From Marinomonas sargassi (GTDB lineage Bacteria; Pseudomonadota; Gammaproteobacteria; Pseudomonadales; Marinomonadaceae), in contig NZ_JAOVZB010000001.1 of the NCBI RefSeq assembly GCF_025716875.1, positions 620,001 through 684,000 on the forward strand: DNA of 64,000 nt. The letters run 5' to 3'. The notes under the pieces were generated by a model. The model worked only from the letters and a program-made list of their open reading frames with translations, was not told the origin of the DNA and searched no databases. Positions 1-9,090 of the stretch are shown piece by piece. Within the stretch, counting starts at the first letter, position 1, and every line of letters starts with the position of its first letter. The translations under genes were made by a program, and so were the position numbers.

Positions 1-1
1 A

Positions 2-682
2 AAAGCAGTTCGTTTAGAGAAAAAAGAGTTCGTTGAATTAGAACTTGAAAACGGCGCAGTATTGAAGAGTAAGTCGGTCATCTTAGCAACGGGTGCACGC
101 TGGAGAGAAATGAACGTTCCGGGTGAGCAAGAATACCGTGGTAAAGGCGTTGCTTACTGCCCACACTGTGACGGCCCATTGTTTAAAGGTAAGAAAACGG
201 CGGTTATTGGTGGTGGTAACTCAGGTATCGAAGCCGCTATCGACCTTGCAGGTATCGTAGAACACGTAACAGTTCTTGAATTTGGTGACACATTACGAGC
301 TGATGATGTATTGGTGAAGAAAGCAGAATCTCTTGCTAACGTCACTATCATCAAAGAAGCAATGACCACTGAGGTACTGGGCGATGGCGAGCGTGTCATT
401 GGTCTGAAATACACAGACCGCCGTACCGATGAGTCACACCTTGTAGAGCTGGCAGGAATCTTTGTACAAATTGGCTTAGTACCAAATAGCGAATTCTTAC
501 AAGATACACTAGAGTTAACTAATCGTGGCGAAATCGTCATTAATGCACACGGTGAAACCTCTATCCAAGGTGTCTTTGCTGCTGGTGACGTGACAACAAC
601 ACCATACAAGCAAATCATTATCTCAATGGGTGGCGGTGCAACAGCGGCTCTAGGTGCCTTTGATTACCTGATTCGCAACTAA
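2..682 (+). CDS. ahpF: Alkyl hydroperoxide reductase subunit F, C-terminal part (5' end outside window)
   Basis: This flavoprotein disulfide reductase passes electrons from NAD(P)H to the peroxiredoxin AhpC, which reduces hydrogen and organic peroxides in the cytoplasm. The frame is open from base 2, so the gene begins upstream; about 226 residues are visible of a family usually near 520. Visible are the redox motif CPHCDGP, the NAD(P)H-binding glycine motif GGGNSG, and the C-terminal FAD motif around FAAGDVT. The CPHCDG spacing favours AhpF over plain thioredoxin reductase (usually CATCDG), but the diagnostic N-terminal thioredoxin-like domains are off-window. A strong terminator follows. 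ahpC is presumably just upstream; this is inference. Confidence 0.9.
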   Translation, partial: KAVRLEKKEFVELELENGAVLKSKSVILATGARWREMNVPGEQEYRGKGVAYCPHCDGPLFKGKKTAVIGGGNSGIEAAIDLAGIVEHVTVLEFGDTLRADDVLVKKAESLANVTIIKEAMTTEVLGDGERVIGLKYTDRRTDESHLVELAGIFVQIGLVPNSEFLQDTLELTNRGEIVINAHGETSIQGVFAAGDVTTTPYKQIIISMGGGATAALGAFDYLIRN

Positions 683-743
683 AGCTAGTTACCATTAGCG
701 TTGGTATAAGACCCCCTTTCTTTTTCCAACGCAGTTCCTTGAT

Positions 744-777
744 AACGCCTTCTAGTTTTACTAGGAGGCGTTTTTTT
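744..777 (+). terminator. Rho-independent terminator of ahpF
   Basis: A 13-bp stem (744-756 with 760-772, one G-T pair) closes on a TTT loop and runs into a T tract. It lies about 60 bases after the ahpF stop, where transcription would end. Confidence 0.9.
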
Positions 778-801
778 ATTTTTAATCTAACCAAGAATAG
801 G

Positions 802-816
802 TGATAATGATTCTTA
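802..816 (+). promoter_or_regulatory. Fur-box-like site upstream of the AraC regulator
   Basis: TGATAATGATTCTTA matches 13 of 15 positions of the Fur 7-1-7 pattern TGATAATNATTATCA. It lies about 50 bases before the AraC start, and similar sites recur before the next three genes, which supports iron control of the locus. Confidence 0.55.
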
Positions 817-864
817 ACTGAAGTATCAATGCTATTGTAACTATCCAAAGCAGGAGCGTTTGTA

Positions 865-1752
865 ATGTTAAGCCATGCTGTTGAAAATGTTCCGACATTC
901 GAACACTTGAATCTGGATTTTGGTTCGCAAAGTTGCGTACGTATTGTTAACAATCACTTTACTGCAGATACAGAAATTCAAAACCACTTTTCACCCGGGC
1001 TTTATATTTCCATGCTAGGAAAGTGCCGATGTGAGACGTTTGATAATGATAAATTTGAAGATTGTGACTATAGCTATCAATTTATCGTCGCCACTGTTGA
1101 AGAAGCTACTAATAGCAAGCTTCATTTTGCAAAAAATACTTCATGGCAAACATTCTCAATCATGTTGCCACTCAACCAATTTCATAAGTACTCTTTACCA
1201 CAAGTAAAAGGCTTATCTACAAAGCTGCTAAGAAAAGATCGGCTGGCTGAATCTGGCCCCATCCCAAGAGATATCTTGAGTTGCTGTGAAGCTGTTTGGC
1301 AATGTACGTTTCAAGGTATAGAACGAGAGCTTTTCATCAAAGCCAAAGCACTAGAAGTACTGTCGTTATTTTTGCATAAAAAAAACTCTCAAAGCCTCGA
1401 TGTATTGCCCTCAAGGCTCACCAACTTACAAAGTACATTGCGATATGTTGAATCACATTTAGAAGACAACTGGTCTTTAGACGCTGTCGCTCGCTTGGCC
1501 GCCAGTAACCCCACTTACGTTAAACAAGATATCAAAAATTTAACCAATATGAGCTTTCGAGAATGGCTAAAGAAAATCAGGATGGAGTCTGCCCTCGAGA
1601 AACTAAACGGCAAGGAAAGCATCACACATATTGCACATAGTATTGGCTTTAAAAGCCAAGCTCATTTTGCCACCCTGTTCAAAAATGAGACTGGCATATC
1701 TCCCAGCGAATACCGTAAATCACTCTTAATCCAAAACGTTATTGAACATTAA
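865..1752 (+). CDS. AraC-family regulator of a siderophore uptake locus (PchR-like role)
   Basis: The 295-residue protein has a divergent N-terminal ligand or effector half and a C-terminal AraC double helix-turn-helix (about residues 190-288), including the second-HTH signature around SIGFKSQAHFATLFKNETGISPSEYRK. It starts at an ATG with AGGAG eight to ten bases upstream. It is followed by a siderophore-type permease, a TonB-dependent receptor and a siderophore-interacting reductase, as PchR-type regulators often are. The likely role is to activate receptor and permease genes when the ferri-siderophore is present, with Fur repressing under iron sufficiency. The ligand cannot be named from sequence. 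Confidence 0.8.
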   Translation: MLSHAVENVPTFEHLNLDFGSQSCVRIVNNHFTADTEIQNHFSPGLYISMLGKCRCETFDNDKFEDCDYSYQFIVATVEEATNSKLHFAKNTSWQTFSIMLPLNQFHKYSLPQVKGLSTKLLRKDRLAESGPIPRDILSCCEAVWQCTFQGIERELFIKAKALEVLSLFLHKKNSQSLDVLPSRLTNLQSTLRYVESHLEDNWSLDAVARLAASNPTYVKQDIKNLTNMSFREWLKKIRMESALEKLNGKESITHIAHSIGFKSQAHFATLFKNETGISPSEYRKSLLIQNVIEH

Positions 1753-1857
1753 TAACAATGTTAAGTATCGGACAGATTCAAGCGTTATAGAAATACCTAC
1801 TTTCAAAAGCAACATACCTCCATTCAAAAGACTCTTTACCTCCTCACAACTAAAATA

Positions 1858-1876
1858 AAATGATAATCATACCTAT
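1858..1876 (+). promoter_or_regulatory. Fur-box-like site upstream of the MFS permease
   Basis: The core ATGATAATCAT (1860-1870) is a perfect palindrome around a central A and matches the heart of the classical Fur box. The flanks are only A-rich. It sits about 35 bases before the permease start, suitably placed to block its promoter. Confidence 0.6.
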
Positions 1877-1905
1877 TAACATCGGGTGAAATTCTAGGAT
1901 CATAA

Positions 1906-3147
1906 ATGAGAAATGGCCAAAGCGCACAATACCCTTGGGGTATGTTAGCGAGCGTTTATATTACGCAATACATAGGTATTGCCTTTATTCTATCTGCCGC
2001 TGTCGCTATTTTGCGTCAGCAAGGCATTGCATTAGATAAACTAGCGTTACTGAATTTAGCTGTATTACCTATGATGGGAAAGCTGTTATACGCTCCTTTC
2101 ATCGATAAATACAAAGCCTTTTTACAAGGTAAATACCGTAGTTGGTTAATCATTTCACAATCCTGCATGACTCTTTTATTACTGATCGCTGGGCTTATGG
2201 ACTTCTCCAGTCAGTTTCACTTAATTATCACCTGTCTCGCTTTTTATGCTTTTTTTACTAGCATTCAAGATGTTTCGATTGACGGTTTATCTTGCAAGCT
2301 TTTTCCACCAGACAAACGTAAGCTCGCCAGCAGTATTCAATTCTCAGGTAACTTGCTTGGTAATATCTTAGGTGGCGGATTGATCTTAATGTTTTACTCG
2401 TCGCTGGAATGGCAAGGAGCATTGTGGGTCATTGCCTTACTAACCTCTTTATCTTTATTGCAAACCATCTTCTTTCAAGAGCCAAATGATTTAGACGAAG
2501 ACGATATCAACCCTGAAAATCCCACTAACTTGCTATACGCGATTAAGGTTTTTGTTCTTGAACATAAGAGCTGGTTCACTATTCTGGCGCTTTACCCTAT
2601 TGCTTCCACATGTGGGTTTTCTTTAATCAATCCTTTATTGGTAGATCATGGGTGGGCACTGGGTGACATAGGATTTGTTATGAAAATTTACGGCTCTATC
2701 ATCGGCCTCATATCAGCCTTGCTAGCCGCCCCTCTGATCGCAAGAATAGGACAGGCATTAGCGCTATCTAGTGCAATCCTTCTACAAGTAATTGCCTTAG
2801 CTATGGTCATTCCTCTAACGCTGGGATCATTGGATAAAACTATGGTTTACGCTGCAGTCACTCTTCATTTTATGAGCTTCCCTGCGCTGTTAGTTATTAC
2901 TTCAACCATCATCATAGATAAGGCTGCAGATACTCATCATAAGGCAACATTTTTCACTTTACAGTTTAGCTTTGCCTCTCTTTTAGGCTTTCTATATTCA
3001 GGCATCAGCATGACCATAGCAAAACATGTCGGTTACAGCACAGTTGTGACAATAGGAACCATGCTCTCTATCTGCATAGCTTTTTTTATTGTGCTCTCAC
3101 TTAAACGCAAGACGGCCCAATACACACGACAACACAGCTTACTTTAA
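1906..3147 (+). CDS. MFS permease, RhtX/FptX-like siderophore transporter
   Basis: This 413-residue, strongly hydrophobic protein has about 12 predicted membrane segments and a charged central loop near residue 200 (LDEDDINPE), the usual two-bundle MFS layout. Size and placement between an AraC regulator and a TonB-dependent receptor match the RhtX/FptX permeases, which carry ferri-siderophores (rhizobactin, pyochelin) across the inner membrane. AmpG-like muropeptide permeases are related in fold and cannot be excluded by eye. The assignment to siderophore import rests mostly on neighbours and the upstream Fur-like site. Confidence 0.7.
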   Translation: MRNGQSAQYPWGMLASVYITQYIGIAFILSAAVAILRQQGIALDKLALLNLAVLPMMGKLLYAPFIDKYKAFLQGKYRSWLIISQSCMTLLLLIAGLMDFSSQFHLIITCLAFYAFFTSIQDVSIDGLSCKLFPPDKRKLASSIQFSGNLLGNILGGGLILMFYSSLEWQGALWVIALLTSLSLLQTIFFQEPNDLDEDDINPENPTNLLYAIKVFVLEHKSWFTILALYPIASTCGFSLINPLLVDHGWALGDIGFVMKIYGSIIGLISALLAAPLIARIGQALALSSAILLQVIALAMVIPLTLGSLDKTMVYAAVTLHFMSFPALLVITSTIIIDKAADTHHKATFFTLQFSFASLLGFLYSGISMTIAKHVGYSTVVTIGTMLSICIAFFIVLSLKRKTAQYTRQHSLL

Positions 3148-3181
3148 TAATGGCTATCTTAAGTTCTCTAAAACTTATAGC

Positions 3182-3197
3182 AAATGATTATTAACAA
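3182..3197 (+). promoter_or_regulatory. Weak Fur-box-like site upstream of the TonB-dependent receptor
   Basis: AAATGATTATTAACA contains an ATGAT/TATTA Fur-like half-site arrangement about 35 bases before the receptor start. It is the weakest of the four in this locus; its repeated position is the main support. Confidence 0.4.
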
Positions 3198-3230
3198 CAA
3201 TATCACCTTTATAAATAGGACAAACACTCG

Positions 3231-5306
3231 ATGAACCAAGCAACTATGAATCGCATTCCTGTACGACTATCTCTTATCGCGTTATCCATTCTCAGCATTA
3301 ACAGCTTACTCATATCCTCTTCTGCTCATGCAGATGCTATTGAGTTACAACCTATCATCATTACCGGTGAAAAAATTGATAAAGATATTAAAGACACTAC
3401 AACGGCAGTGACCGTAATTTCTGCTGACGACCTAGATTCTGGACAAATAAAAAATGCAAAAGAGCTAGCTACTTTAGCGCCCAATATCGTCACAGACTCA
3501 TTTGATAATGTTTCTGTGCGAGGTGTCTCTGGTGGCGGTGCTGCAACAGGTGGAGTAGCGTTAATGACTGGTGCTCGCGCTCGCGTTACAACCGTTGTGG
3601 ACGGATCAACTAAAGATTGGTCCGGCTATAATTTTTCCCCTGTTAGCCTATGGGATACGAAACAAGTAGAAATATTACGCGGCCCTCAATCAACCACTCA
3701 AGGCGCTAGTGCTATAGGCGGTGCTGTAGTCGTCAATACTAATGACCCAACCTTTGAACGCGAAGCGGCTGTACGAGCTGGCTTGGAAAGCTATGAGAAT
3801 GGAAATCTAAAATACAATGTAGCAGCCATGTCTTCAGGGGGTTTGATTAATGATGAATTAGCATATCGTATTGCTATTGATAAAACAGAAGGTGAAGGTT
3901 GGCTTAATTACGACACCAGTGGATACAGCGGTGATCTGCCCAATTTGAGTGAATCGGACAGTTTGAATATACGAGGCAAGCTTTTATGGGAGCCTCAAAG
4001 TACGCCAAAACTATCTGTGAAATTAACACTGAATCATTTAAAAAACGAAGGTGAGCATGCAAGTTTTTCCAGTAATACAAGCGAAGGAATTGCAACTCAG
4101 ACACTGACAATAGCAGACTCTAGCGGTGCTCTTTCACGGGTACAAGACTCTACAGAAAACACCTCATCTATAGATGTTTCTTATAAATTGACACCATCAA
4201 TCACGAATTCATTAATTATCAGCCACACTGACTCCGACATTTATGCTGATGGATATGGCTATGCAAGCGGTACAACAACACACACCTATGATATTCAACA
4301 AGAAACAAACTCGTTAGAGAATCGCGTCATTCTTACCCCTACTCACTCAAAACTGACAGGAGTTCTTGGGTTATTTGTCTCTAATAAAGAATCCGTTATT
4401 GATGCCACCCAAGGGGTCATCAACATTGATACAGATTACAAAGTAGAGACCACGGCTATTTATGGCGAGAGTTCTTATGACTTATCAGCAAAAACTGCAG
4501 TCATCGCAGGGTTACGTGTGGAAAATGAAAACATAGATAAAACAGGTTCTTTCTACACAACCACAGAAGTTGACCAAGACATTGATGAAACATATGCCCT
4601 ACCCAAACTTGCTATAACCCACGCCACCTCCAAAATAACAACATTAGGAGCCAGTATAAGTAAAGGCTACAGTCCCAGTGGAACTTATATAAATACGTCA
4701 GGAGACGTTTTTTCCTTTGACAGTGAAGAGGTAACGTCTTTTGAATTAAGTAGTAAAAGTGACTTTAATAATGGCACCACAGTGAATGCCAATGCTTTCT
4801 ACAACGACTACAAGGATTATCAAGCTCTTTCTGGGTTTACAATTGTCAATGTGGAATCAGCCACAACTTACGGAATCGAATTGGAAGCCATAACTTGGCT
4901 TGGTGAAGACTTAGAAATTCGCGCTGGCCTAGGGCTTCTGAAAAGTGAGATCAATGAATATGCGTCAAACACAAGTAATGAAGGTAACCAGCTATCTAGT
5001 GCCCCAGAAAGTAATTTGAGTTTAGGCTTTACTCAATATATCGGAGAAAACTGGTCTGTTAGTGCAGACGCTACCTATGTAGACGAGTATTTCTCCGACC
5101 TTGCAAACACAGACAGCCAAAAAGCAGGCGGCTTTGCCTTGTTTAACACAAGCGCTCAATATTCCTTTGGCGATCTGACTATCAATGCTTATATCAAAAA
5201 TGTGATGGATGAGGATGCGGTATATTATAGAAGTGGAGCAACGGGTGCCTTAGCGACAGTGGGGCAAACTCGCACTTACGGCATCAACGCTATATACAAG
5301 ATGTAG
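3231..5306 (+). CDS. TonB-dependent siderophore receptor
   Basis: This is an outer-membrane, TonB-energised receptor for iron chelates, 691 residues long. A signal peptide covers about residues 1-35, ending SSAHA before DAIEL. The TonB box/plug region follows (about 45-165, with VTVISADDL, VSVRGVSGG and VEILRGPQSTTQGASAIGGAV), then a beta-barrel of about 520 residues. An alternative ATG lies five codons in; the upstream one is kept because neither has a clear ribosome site. The last residues (YGINAIYKM) lack the usual terminal aromatic. No siderophore synthesis genes are present in the window, so it may serve xenosiderophores. Confidence 0.9.
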   Translation: MNQATMNRIPVRLSLIALSILSINSLLISSSAHADAIELQPIIITGEKIDKDIKDTTTAVTVISADDLDSGQIKNAKELATLAPNIVTDSFDNVSVRGVSGGGAATGGVALMTGARARVTTVVDGSTKDWSGYNFSPVSLWDTKQVEILRGPQSTTQGASAIGGAVVVNTNDPTFEREAAVRAGLESYENGNLKYNVAAMSSGGLINDELAYRIAIDKTEGEGWLNYDTSGYSGDLPNLSESDSLNIRGKLLWEPQSTPKLSVKLTLNHLKNEGEHASFSSNTSEGIATQTLTIADSSGALSRVQDSTENTSSIDVSYKLTPSITNSLIISHTDSDIYADGYGYASGTTTHTYDIQQETNSLENRVILTPTHSKLTGVLGLFVSNKESVIDATQGVINIDTDYKVETTAIYGESSYDLSAKTAVIAGLRVENENIDKTGSFYTTTEVDQDIDETYALPKLAITHATSKITTLGASISKGYSPSGTYINTSGDVFSFDSEEVTSFELSSKSDFNNGTTVNANAFYNDYKDYQALSGFTIVNVESATTYGIELEAITWLGEDLEIRAGLGLLKSEINEYASNTSNEGNQLSSAPESNLSLGFTQYIGENWSVSADATYVDEYFSDLANTDSQKAGGFALFNTSAQYSFGDLTINAYIKNVMDEDAVYYRSGATGALATVGQTRTYGINAIYKM

Positions 5307-5325
5307 TACACTGCTAAACTTTAGA

Positions 5326-5340
5326 AACGATTATCATTAA
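5326..5340 (+). promoter_or_regulatory. Fur-box-like site upstream of the siderophore-interacting protein
   Basis: AACGATTATCATTAA reads on the other strand as TTAATGATAATCGTT, close to the Fur core TGATAATC. It precedes the reductase gene by about 55 bases and overlaps the receptor terminator region, so the reductase can be controlled separately. Confidence 0.55.
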
Positions 5341-5373
5341 AAACACAGTTCTTTTTTTAGAAGCGTGTTTTTT
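5339..5373 (+). terminator. Probable terminator of the TonB-dependent receptor
   Basis: AAAAACAC (5339-5346) pairs with GTGTTTTT (5365-5372), with an inner TTCT/AGAA pair and a T-rich loop, ending in a T run. It lies 30 bases after the receptor stop. Confidence 0.55.
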
Positions 5374-5395
5374 CATTTACTCCTTAGGAATTTTA

Positions 5396-6514
5396 ATGAG
5401 CGAATACACAGCTATTAAAAATATCGACCAGAAGCTAGATATTATTGATCACGTTAACCAAGATCACCCAGAGGAAGTACTGGCCATAGCCAGAAATAAT
5501 ACAAAGGGAAATCAAAAACTGATTTCCGCAAAGGTGCTAGATATATTCGAGGAAGGTGTGAGTATTGAAGTGACCTCTGAATATGCTACCAATCAGGTGA
5601 TGGTGTTCTTTCAAATTGAAGGCGAGTTGGAAGATCAGATTCTCTATCTTGCTTATGCAGCAATCGTCAAAGAAGGCCGTGATTTCAGTGGTAATGGTAA
5701 GAATTTTTTTGAGGTTATCAGTACAGAGAACATTACCAAGAACATCATGCGTATCCATGTAAGAAGTAGCTCAGCTTTACCAGAGTATTACCCCGGATAC
5801 GCTTACGCTTTTGTTCTTAAAAAGATGCAATCAGTGCCCCAGAGTCCCCAAAAAAATAAACAGGGTAAGTCTTGGCATAAGCAACTATTCGACCGCTTTT
5901 TTGTTTATATGATGAAACACCTATCGCCGAAAAACCGTGAAAAGCTATTACAAAGTGCCAATAAAGATATTCGCTTATATACCTTACGAAAATCTTGGAA
6001 AAGTGACCCCAATAATGGAATAGAAGACAAGGGTAGTATTGATGTTTTCATCCATGGGGAAACCTCAGGCGGCAAATGGGTGAAATCATTGTCGGAGGGC
6101 GACATCATTATGAGTCGTTCTGAGTCTGCGGATAAACATCAGCATTTAACTGAGGGACAAGCGCTTTTGATTGCCGATGAAACGGCCTACCCAGCATTAG
6201 CTGGTATCTTAGAAAAGTGGACAAATCCATTATTACCTCATGTAATTTTGATCAGCTCAAAAGAGGAAGACCGAGATTACTTTGACAAAGATAACGTACC
6301 TCTACCAGAAAACCTTACCCATAGAATTATTTGCCCCCCTGAAAAACAGTCAGAAAGGGTACTGGAAGTTATAAAAACATTGGGGAAAATTGAGAAAGCT
6401 TGGGGTGCATGCGAAGCAAAATCTGCCAAAGAGGTTCGACATTTTTTACGCAATGAATATCAATTAAGCGGTAAAGATAACCACGTGAAGGCTTATTGGA
6501 AGTTGAACAAATAA
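5396..6514 (+). CDS. Siderophore-interacting FAD reductase with N-terminal DUF2470-like domain
   Basis: A 372-residue protein with two parts. Residues about 15-95 resemble the DUF2470/HugZ-type domain (DHVNQDHPEEVLAIAR). Residues about 105-372 form a siderophore-interacting, ferredoxin-reductase-like domain. This shows the FAD-binding pattern RLYTLR, the family motif IDVFIHG, and the C-terminal stretch GACEAKSAKEVRHFLR, ending YWKLN. Proteins of this family release iron in the cytoplasm by reducing ferri-siderophores with NAD(P)H or ferredoxin. The N-terminal domain is best known from heme-linked proteins, so heme iron is an alternative substrate. AGGA lies at about -10 before the ATG. It closes the iron locus. 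Confidence 0.82.
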   Translation: MSEYTAIKNIDQKLDIIDHVNQDHPEEVLAIARNNTKGNQKLISAKVLDIFEEGVSIEVTSEYATNQVMVFFQIEGELEDQILYLAYAAIVKEGRDFSGNGKNFFEVISTENITKNIMRIHVRSSSALPEYYPGYAYAFVLKKMQSVPQSPQKNKQGKSWHKQLFDRFFVYMMKHLSPKNREKLLQSANKDIRLYTLRKSWKSDPNNGIEDKGSIDVFIHGETSGGKWVKSLSEGDIIMSRSESADKHQHLTEGQALLIADETAYPALAGILEKWTNPLLPHVILISSKEEDRDYFDKDNVPLPENLTHRIICPPEKQSERVLEVIKTLGKIEKAWGACEAKSAKEVRHFLRNEYQLSGKDNHVKAYWKLNK

Positions 6515-6534
6515 AGCTGATCAGAATAAGGTGA

Positions 6535-6565
6535 GATCAGGTATTTAGTTATTCAATACCTGATC
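6535..6565. terminator. Hairpin between convergent genes (no T tract)
   Basis: A perfect 11-bp stem, GATCAGGTATT (6535-6545) with AATACCTGATC (6555-6565), lies between the converging reductase and yjdM genes. No T run follows on either strand, so it is at best a weak bidirectional terminator or a 3'-end protective structure. Confidence 0.5.
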
Positions 6566-6575
6566 TATGAATATA

Positions 6576-6917
6576 TTATGCTGACTGTTTCTTCACAAAT
6601 TGAGATTTCAACATCATGTCACCTGCGCCATCGACCTTGCAGTCGATATCATGGTCACCATCGACAAGACGCTTGATTGTCGCTTTGGTACCGATTTTTA
6701 GAACTTGAGAAGAGCCTTTAACTTTTAAGTCTTTAGCTAGAGTCACCTTATCGCCTTCTTGTAGCAGCTTACCGCTCATGTCTTTAATGATTAATGCATC
6801 CTCATCAATCACTTCTTCATTAGGGTTCCATTCGTAGGCACACTCAGGGCAGACCAGTAGCATTTGATCTTCATAAACGTATTCTGAGTTACATTGTGGG
6901 CAATTAGGGAGGCTCAT
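6576..6917 (-). CDS. yjdM: YjdM/PhnA family zinc-ribbon protein
   Basis: This 113-residue cytoplasmic protein has an N-terminal zinc ribbon ([13 protein letters not shown] then CPECAYEW) and a C-terminal KOW-like/PhnA domain ([16 protein letters not shown] through [20 protein letters not shown]). Length and sequence fit E. coli YjdM, formerly called PhnA. The old phosphonoacetate hydrolase assignment does not apply to this family, and its true role is unclear. It is monocistronic, converging on the iron locus. Confidence 0.88.
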   Translation of the reverse strand: MSLPNCPQCNSEYVYEDQMLLVCPECAYEWNPNEEVIDEDALIIKDMSGKLLQEGDKVTLAKDLKVKGSSQVLKIGTKATIKRLVDGDHDIDCKVDGAGDMMLKSQFVKKQSA

Positions 6918-7034
6918 GGTTTTTATCGTTACCTTAATAAGGTGAATTGGAAAGTTTCGCGCATTATACCCTTAATTTCTCAAGGGTTATTCATTGATAT
7001 CAATGAAATGGCACTATGTTTAATAAAGATTCTT

Positions 7035-7460
7035 TTACTGATTAATACGCTTAGCCATAGGGTGGTCACTATTAAGTTGCAATAAGTCCCATTTGTTTCC
7101 ATATAAATCTTCAAAAACTGCCACCCAACCGTAGTCTTGTTCTTTTGGCTCTCTAACAAAACTAATGCCTACCGACCTCATTCTTTCATAGTCTCGCCAA
7201 AAATCATCCGTATTTAAAAACAAAAACACGCGACCACCAGCTTGATTACCAATAAAGTCAAGCTGCTCTGGTTTAGAGGCTCTAGCCAATAAAATAGCAG
7301 CGCCTGTCGAGTTTGGTGGAGCAACAACTACCCAGCGTTTATCCTGCTCTGGCTGATAGGTATCTTCTACGAGATCAAATTGTAATTTATTCACGTAGAA
7401 ATCAATCGCTTCATCATAATCTTTTACGACTAAAGCAATATGCACCAAGTTTTGTTTCAT
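7035..7460 (-). CDS. VOC (glyoxalase/bleomycin resistance fold) family protein
   Basis: The 141-residue protein has the VOC module layout: an N-terminal strand with a metal-ligand-type histidine (VHIALVVKDYDEAIDFYVNKL) and the C-terminal motif VAVFEDLYGNKWDLLQL, where the usual D-P-x-G-N is DLYGN. Members include lactoylglutathione lyase, ring-cleavage dioxygenases and resistance proteins; the substrate cannot be inferred. A GGGAG ribosome site precedes the ATG. It is transcribed divergently from the broken AraC gene, so the two may share a promoter region. Confidence 0.82.
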   Translation of the reverse strand: MKQNLVHIALVVKDYDEAIDFYVNKLQFDLVEDTYQPEQDKRWVVVAPPNSTGAAILLARASKPEQLDFIGNQAGGRVFLFLNTDDFWRDYERMRSVGISFVREPKEQDYGWVAVFEDLYGNKWDLLQLNSDHPMAKRINQ

Positions 7461-7589
7461 ATTTTTCTCCCGCGATTCAGTAAACTAGTATTGGCTAGCA
7501 TTGCGCAATATTATCCAATATTTTTAGAACACATATAGCTAAACTGAATCATATTCATTAATACTCAAGTACCACTTCAGGATGACAGC

Positions 7590-8424
7590 ATGCGATCAGA
7601 AAATCACTTTCAATATGCCAAAAGCAGCCTCGATAATGAAGTCATATTGCTTGATGCTTCCATGAATGATTTTTCTTATGGAATGCACGCCCATGAGGAG
7701 TTTTCGTTCGGTGTCACTTTAGCAGGGAGACAGGACTTCTTTGCACTCGGCGAACACCACAAGAGTCACCCGAGTAATACCATTGTATTTAACCCTGATG
7801 ATGCCCATGACGGCCATTCTGGTGGCGATGATACTTTACATTACAAAATGCTCTACATACATCCAGATCAGCTAACACCTATGCTCAAAAATGCTGGACT
7901 ATCAAACCCTCATCAATTTCGTATGAAGCAATGTGTGCATGAAGACCCGATATTACGACAACATATTTTACGTCTCGCTTTATTAGTTGAGAATAAGCAC
8001 ACCTCAGAGTTGCAATACTCATCGGCTTTATTTGAATTCGCTCGCTACTTGACCGCACAAACAGGTACTCAAATAGAGTCAAAAAATACTCGCAAAGACT
8101 TCATATTTGAAAGAGTAAGAGATTACTTGCACAGCCATGTTACAGAAGAGGTTTCATTAGACGAGGTAAGAGGTAAGTAAACTGGCAAATATGTCGAAGT
8201 ATCATTTCCTGCGTTGCTTTCGTGATTATTTTGGCATGACACCCCATAGATATTGGCAAAACCATCGACTCAGTAAAGCAAGACAAGCTCTTGAAACAGG
8301 CATGTCTATTTCTGATGCGGCTTATACCTTCGGCTTCAATGACTTAAGCTATTTCAACCGTTGCTTTAAGCCAGTATTCGGTATGACCCCTTACCAGTTC
8401 CAACGCAGCTTACACACTCTCTAA
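7590..8424 (+). pseudogene. AraC-family regulator split by a 7-bp tandem duplication
   Basis: The first frame (7590-8180) encodes an AraC-binding cupin half (HAHEEFSFGVTLAGRQDFF) and the beginning of the DNA-binding domain, then stops at TAA 8178. The remaining two helix-turn-helix units continue in another frame to 8424 (MSKYHFLRCFRDYFGMTPHRYW, then DAAYTFGFNDLSYFNRCFK). At the break, GAGGTAA is present twice in tandem (8163-8176). Removing one copy restores a continuous reading, DEVSKLANMSKYHF, exactly what the family predicts. The intact protein would be about 275 residues. It precedes a LysE/RhtB exporter, a common pairing in which the regulator controls the exporter. No other defect is visible, so the lesion is recent or reversible. 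Confidence 0.88.
8163..8176 (+). repeat. 7-bp tandem duplication (GAGGTAA x2) causing the AraC frameshift
   Basis: Two adjacent perfect copies of GAGGTAA occupy 8163-8169 and 8170-8176. Loss of one copy restores the reading frame of the surrounding AraC gene. Slippage in either direction would act as an on/off change. Confidence 0.9.
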
Positions 8425-8479
8425 TAGTAAGCAAAACTACCTAACCACTTTTTTATCAAAGACCATTTGAGGCGTTTTT

Positions 8480-9061
8480 ATGTCTGATATTTTACTTTTT
8501 GCATTCACAATCATGTACACACCGGGGCCAGTTAACCTAATCGCTCTTATGGCTGGAGTTCATAGTCGAAGCTGGAGAATACTCTTCTATAGCCTTGGTG
8601 TCGGTTGCGCTATGTTTCTATTGTTTTTAACCATTGGGTATTTAGGAAGTGAAGTCATACCAGAACGTTTTCAACGGGGCATTGCTATCATTGGGGGAGC
8701 CTATATCGCATATCTAGGCGTAAAAATTCTTATCGCGAGTTTTCAGCCAGCTACTCATAAGCTCGTGCAACAAGACCTTGGTTTTAAAGTTGGTCTGATT
8801 TTACAACTATGTAATCCAAAATCTCTGGTTGTGATCATTCCTGTGACAGGGGTACTTTTTCCCAAAGCAGGTATTGTCGGGGAGCAAATTGCCCTATGGA
8901 GCCTCTTACTGGGCTTGCTCGCTTTTGGCGCACCCAGTGTCTATCTACTAGCAGGAAGAAGTCTAAAAAGCATCATGCTACAACCCAACATCATGGCTGC
9001 GCTGAATCGTATAATGGGAGTGCTGCTGCTCTATGTAGCTTATGATTTCGTATTGTCTTAA
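8480..9061 (+). CDS. LysE/RhtB family amino-acid exporter
   Basis: The 193-residue inner-membrane protein has about six hydrophobic segments and the family's N-terminal signature (FAFTIMYTPGPVNLIALMAG, with the TPGPxN motif). The later region GFKVGLILQLCNPKSL carries the conserved N-P-K. Family members export basic, neutral or branched amino acids or homoserine lactone; the substrate is not evident here. GAGGCG lies upstream of the ATG. It follows the AraC pseudogene by 55 bases and is probably its regulatory target. Confidence 0.88.
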   Translation: MSDILLFAFTIMYTPGPVNLIALMAGVHSRSWRILFYSLGVGCAMFLLFLTIGYLGSEVIPERFQRGIAIIGGAYIAYLGVKILIASFQPATHKLVQQDLGFKVGLILQLCNPKSLVVIIPVTGVLFPKAGIVGEQIALWSLLLGLLAFGAPSVYLLAGRSLKSIMLQPNIMAALNRIMGVLLLYVAYDFVLS

Positions 9062-9090
9062 GGCAATAGACTACTACGTCTTATAACGGG

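Noticed and set aside
154-618. 154-residue minus-strand open frame inside ahpF
   Set aside because: It is antisense to a well-supported gene and has no ribosome site or family resemblance.
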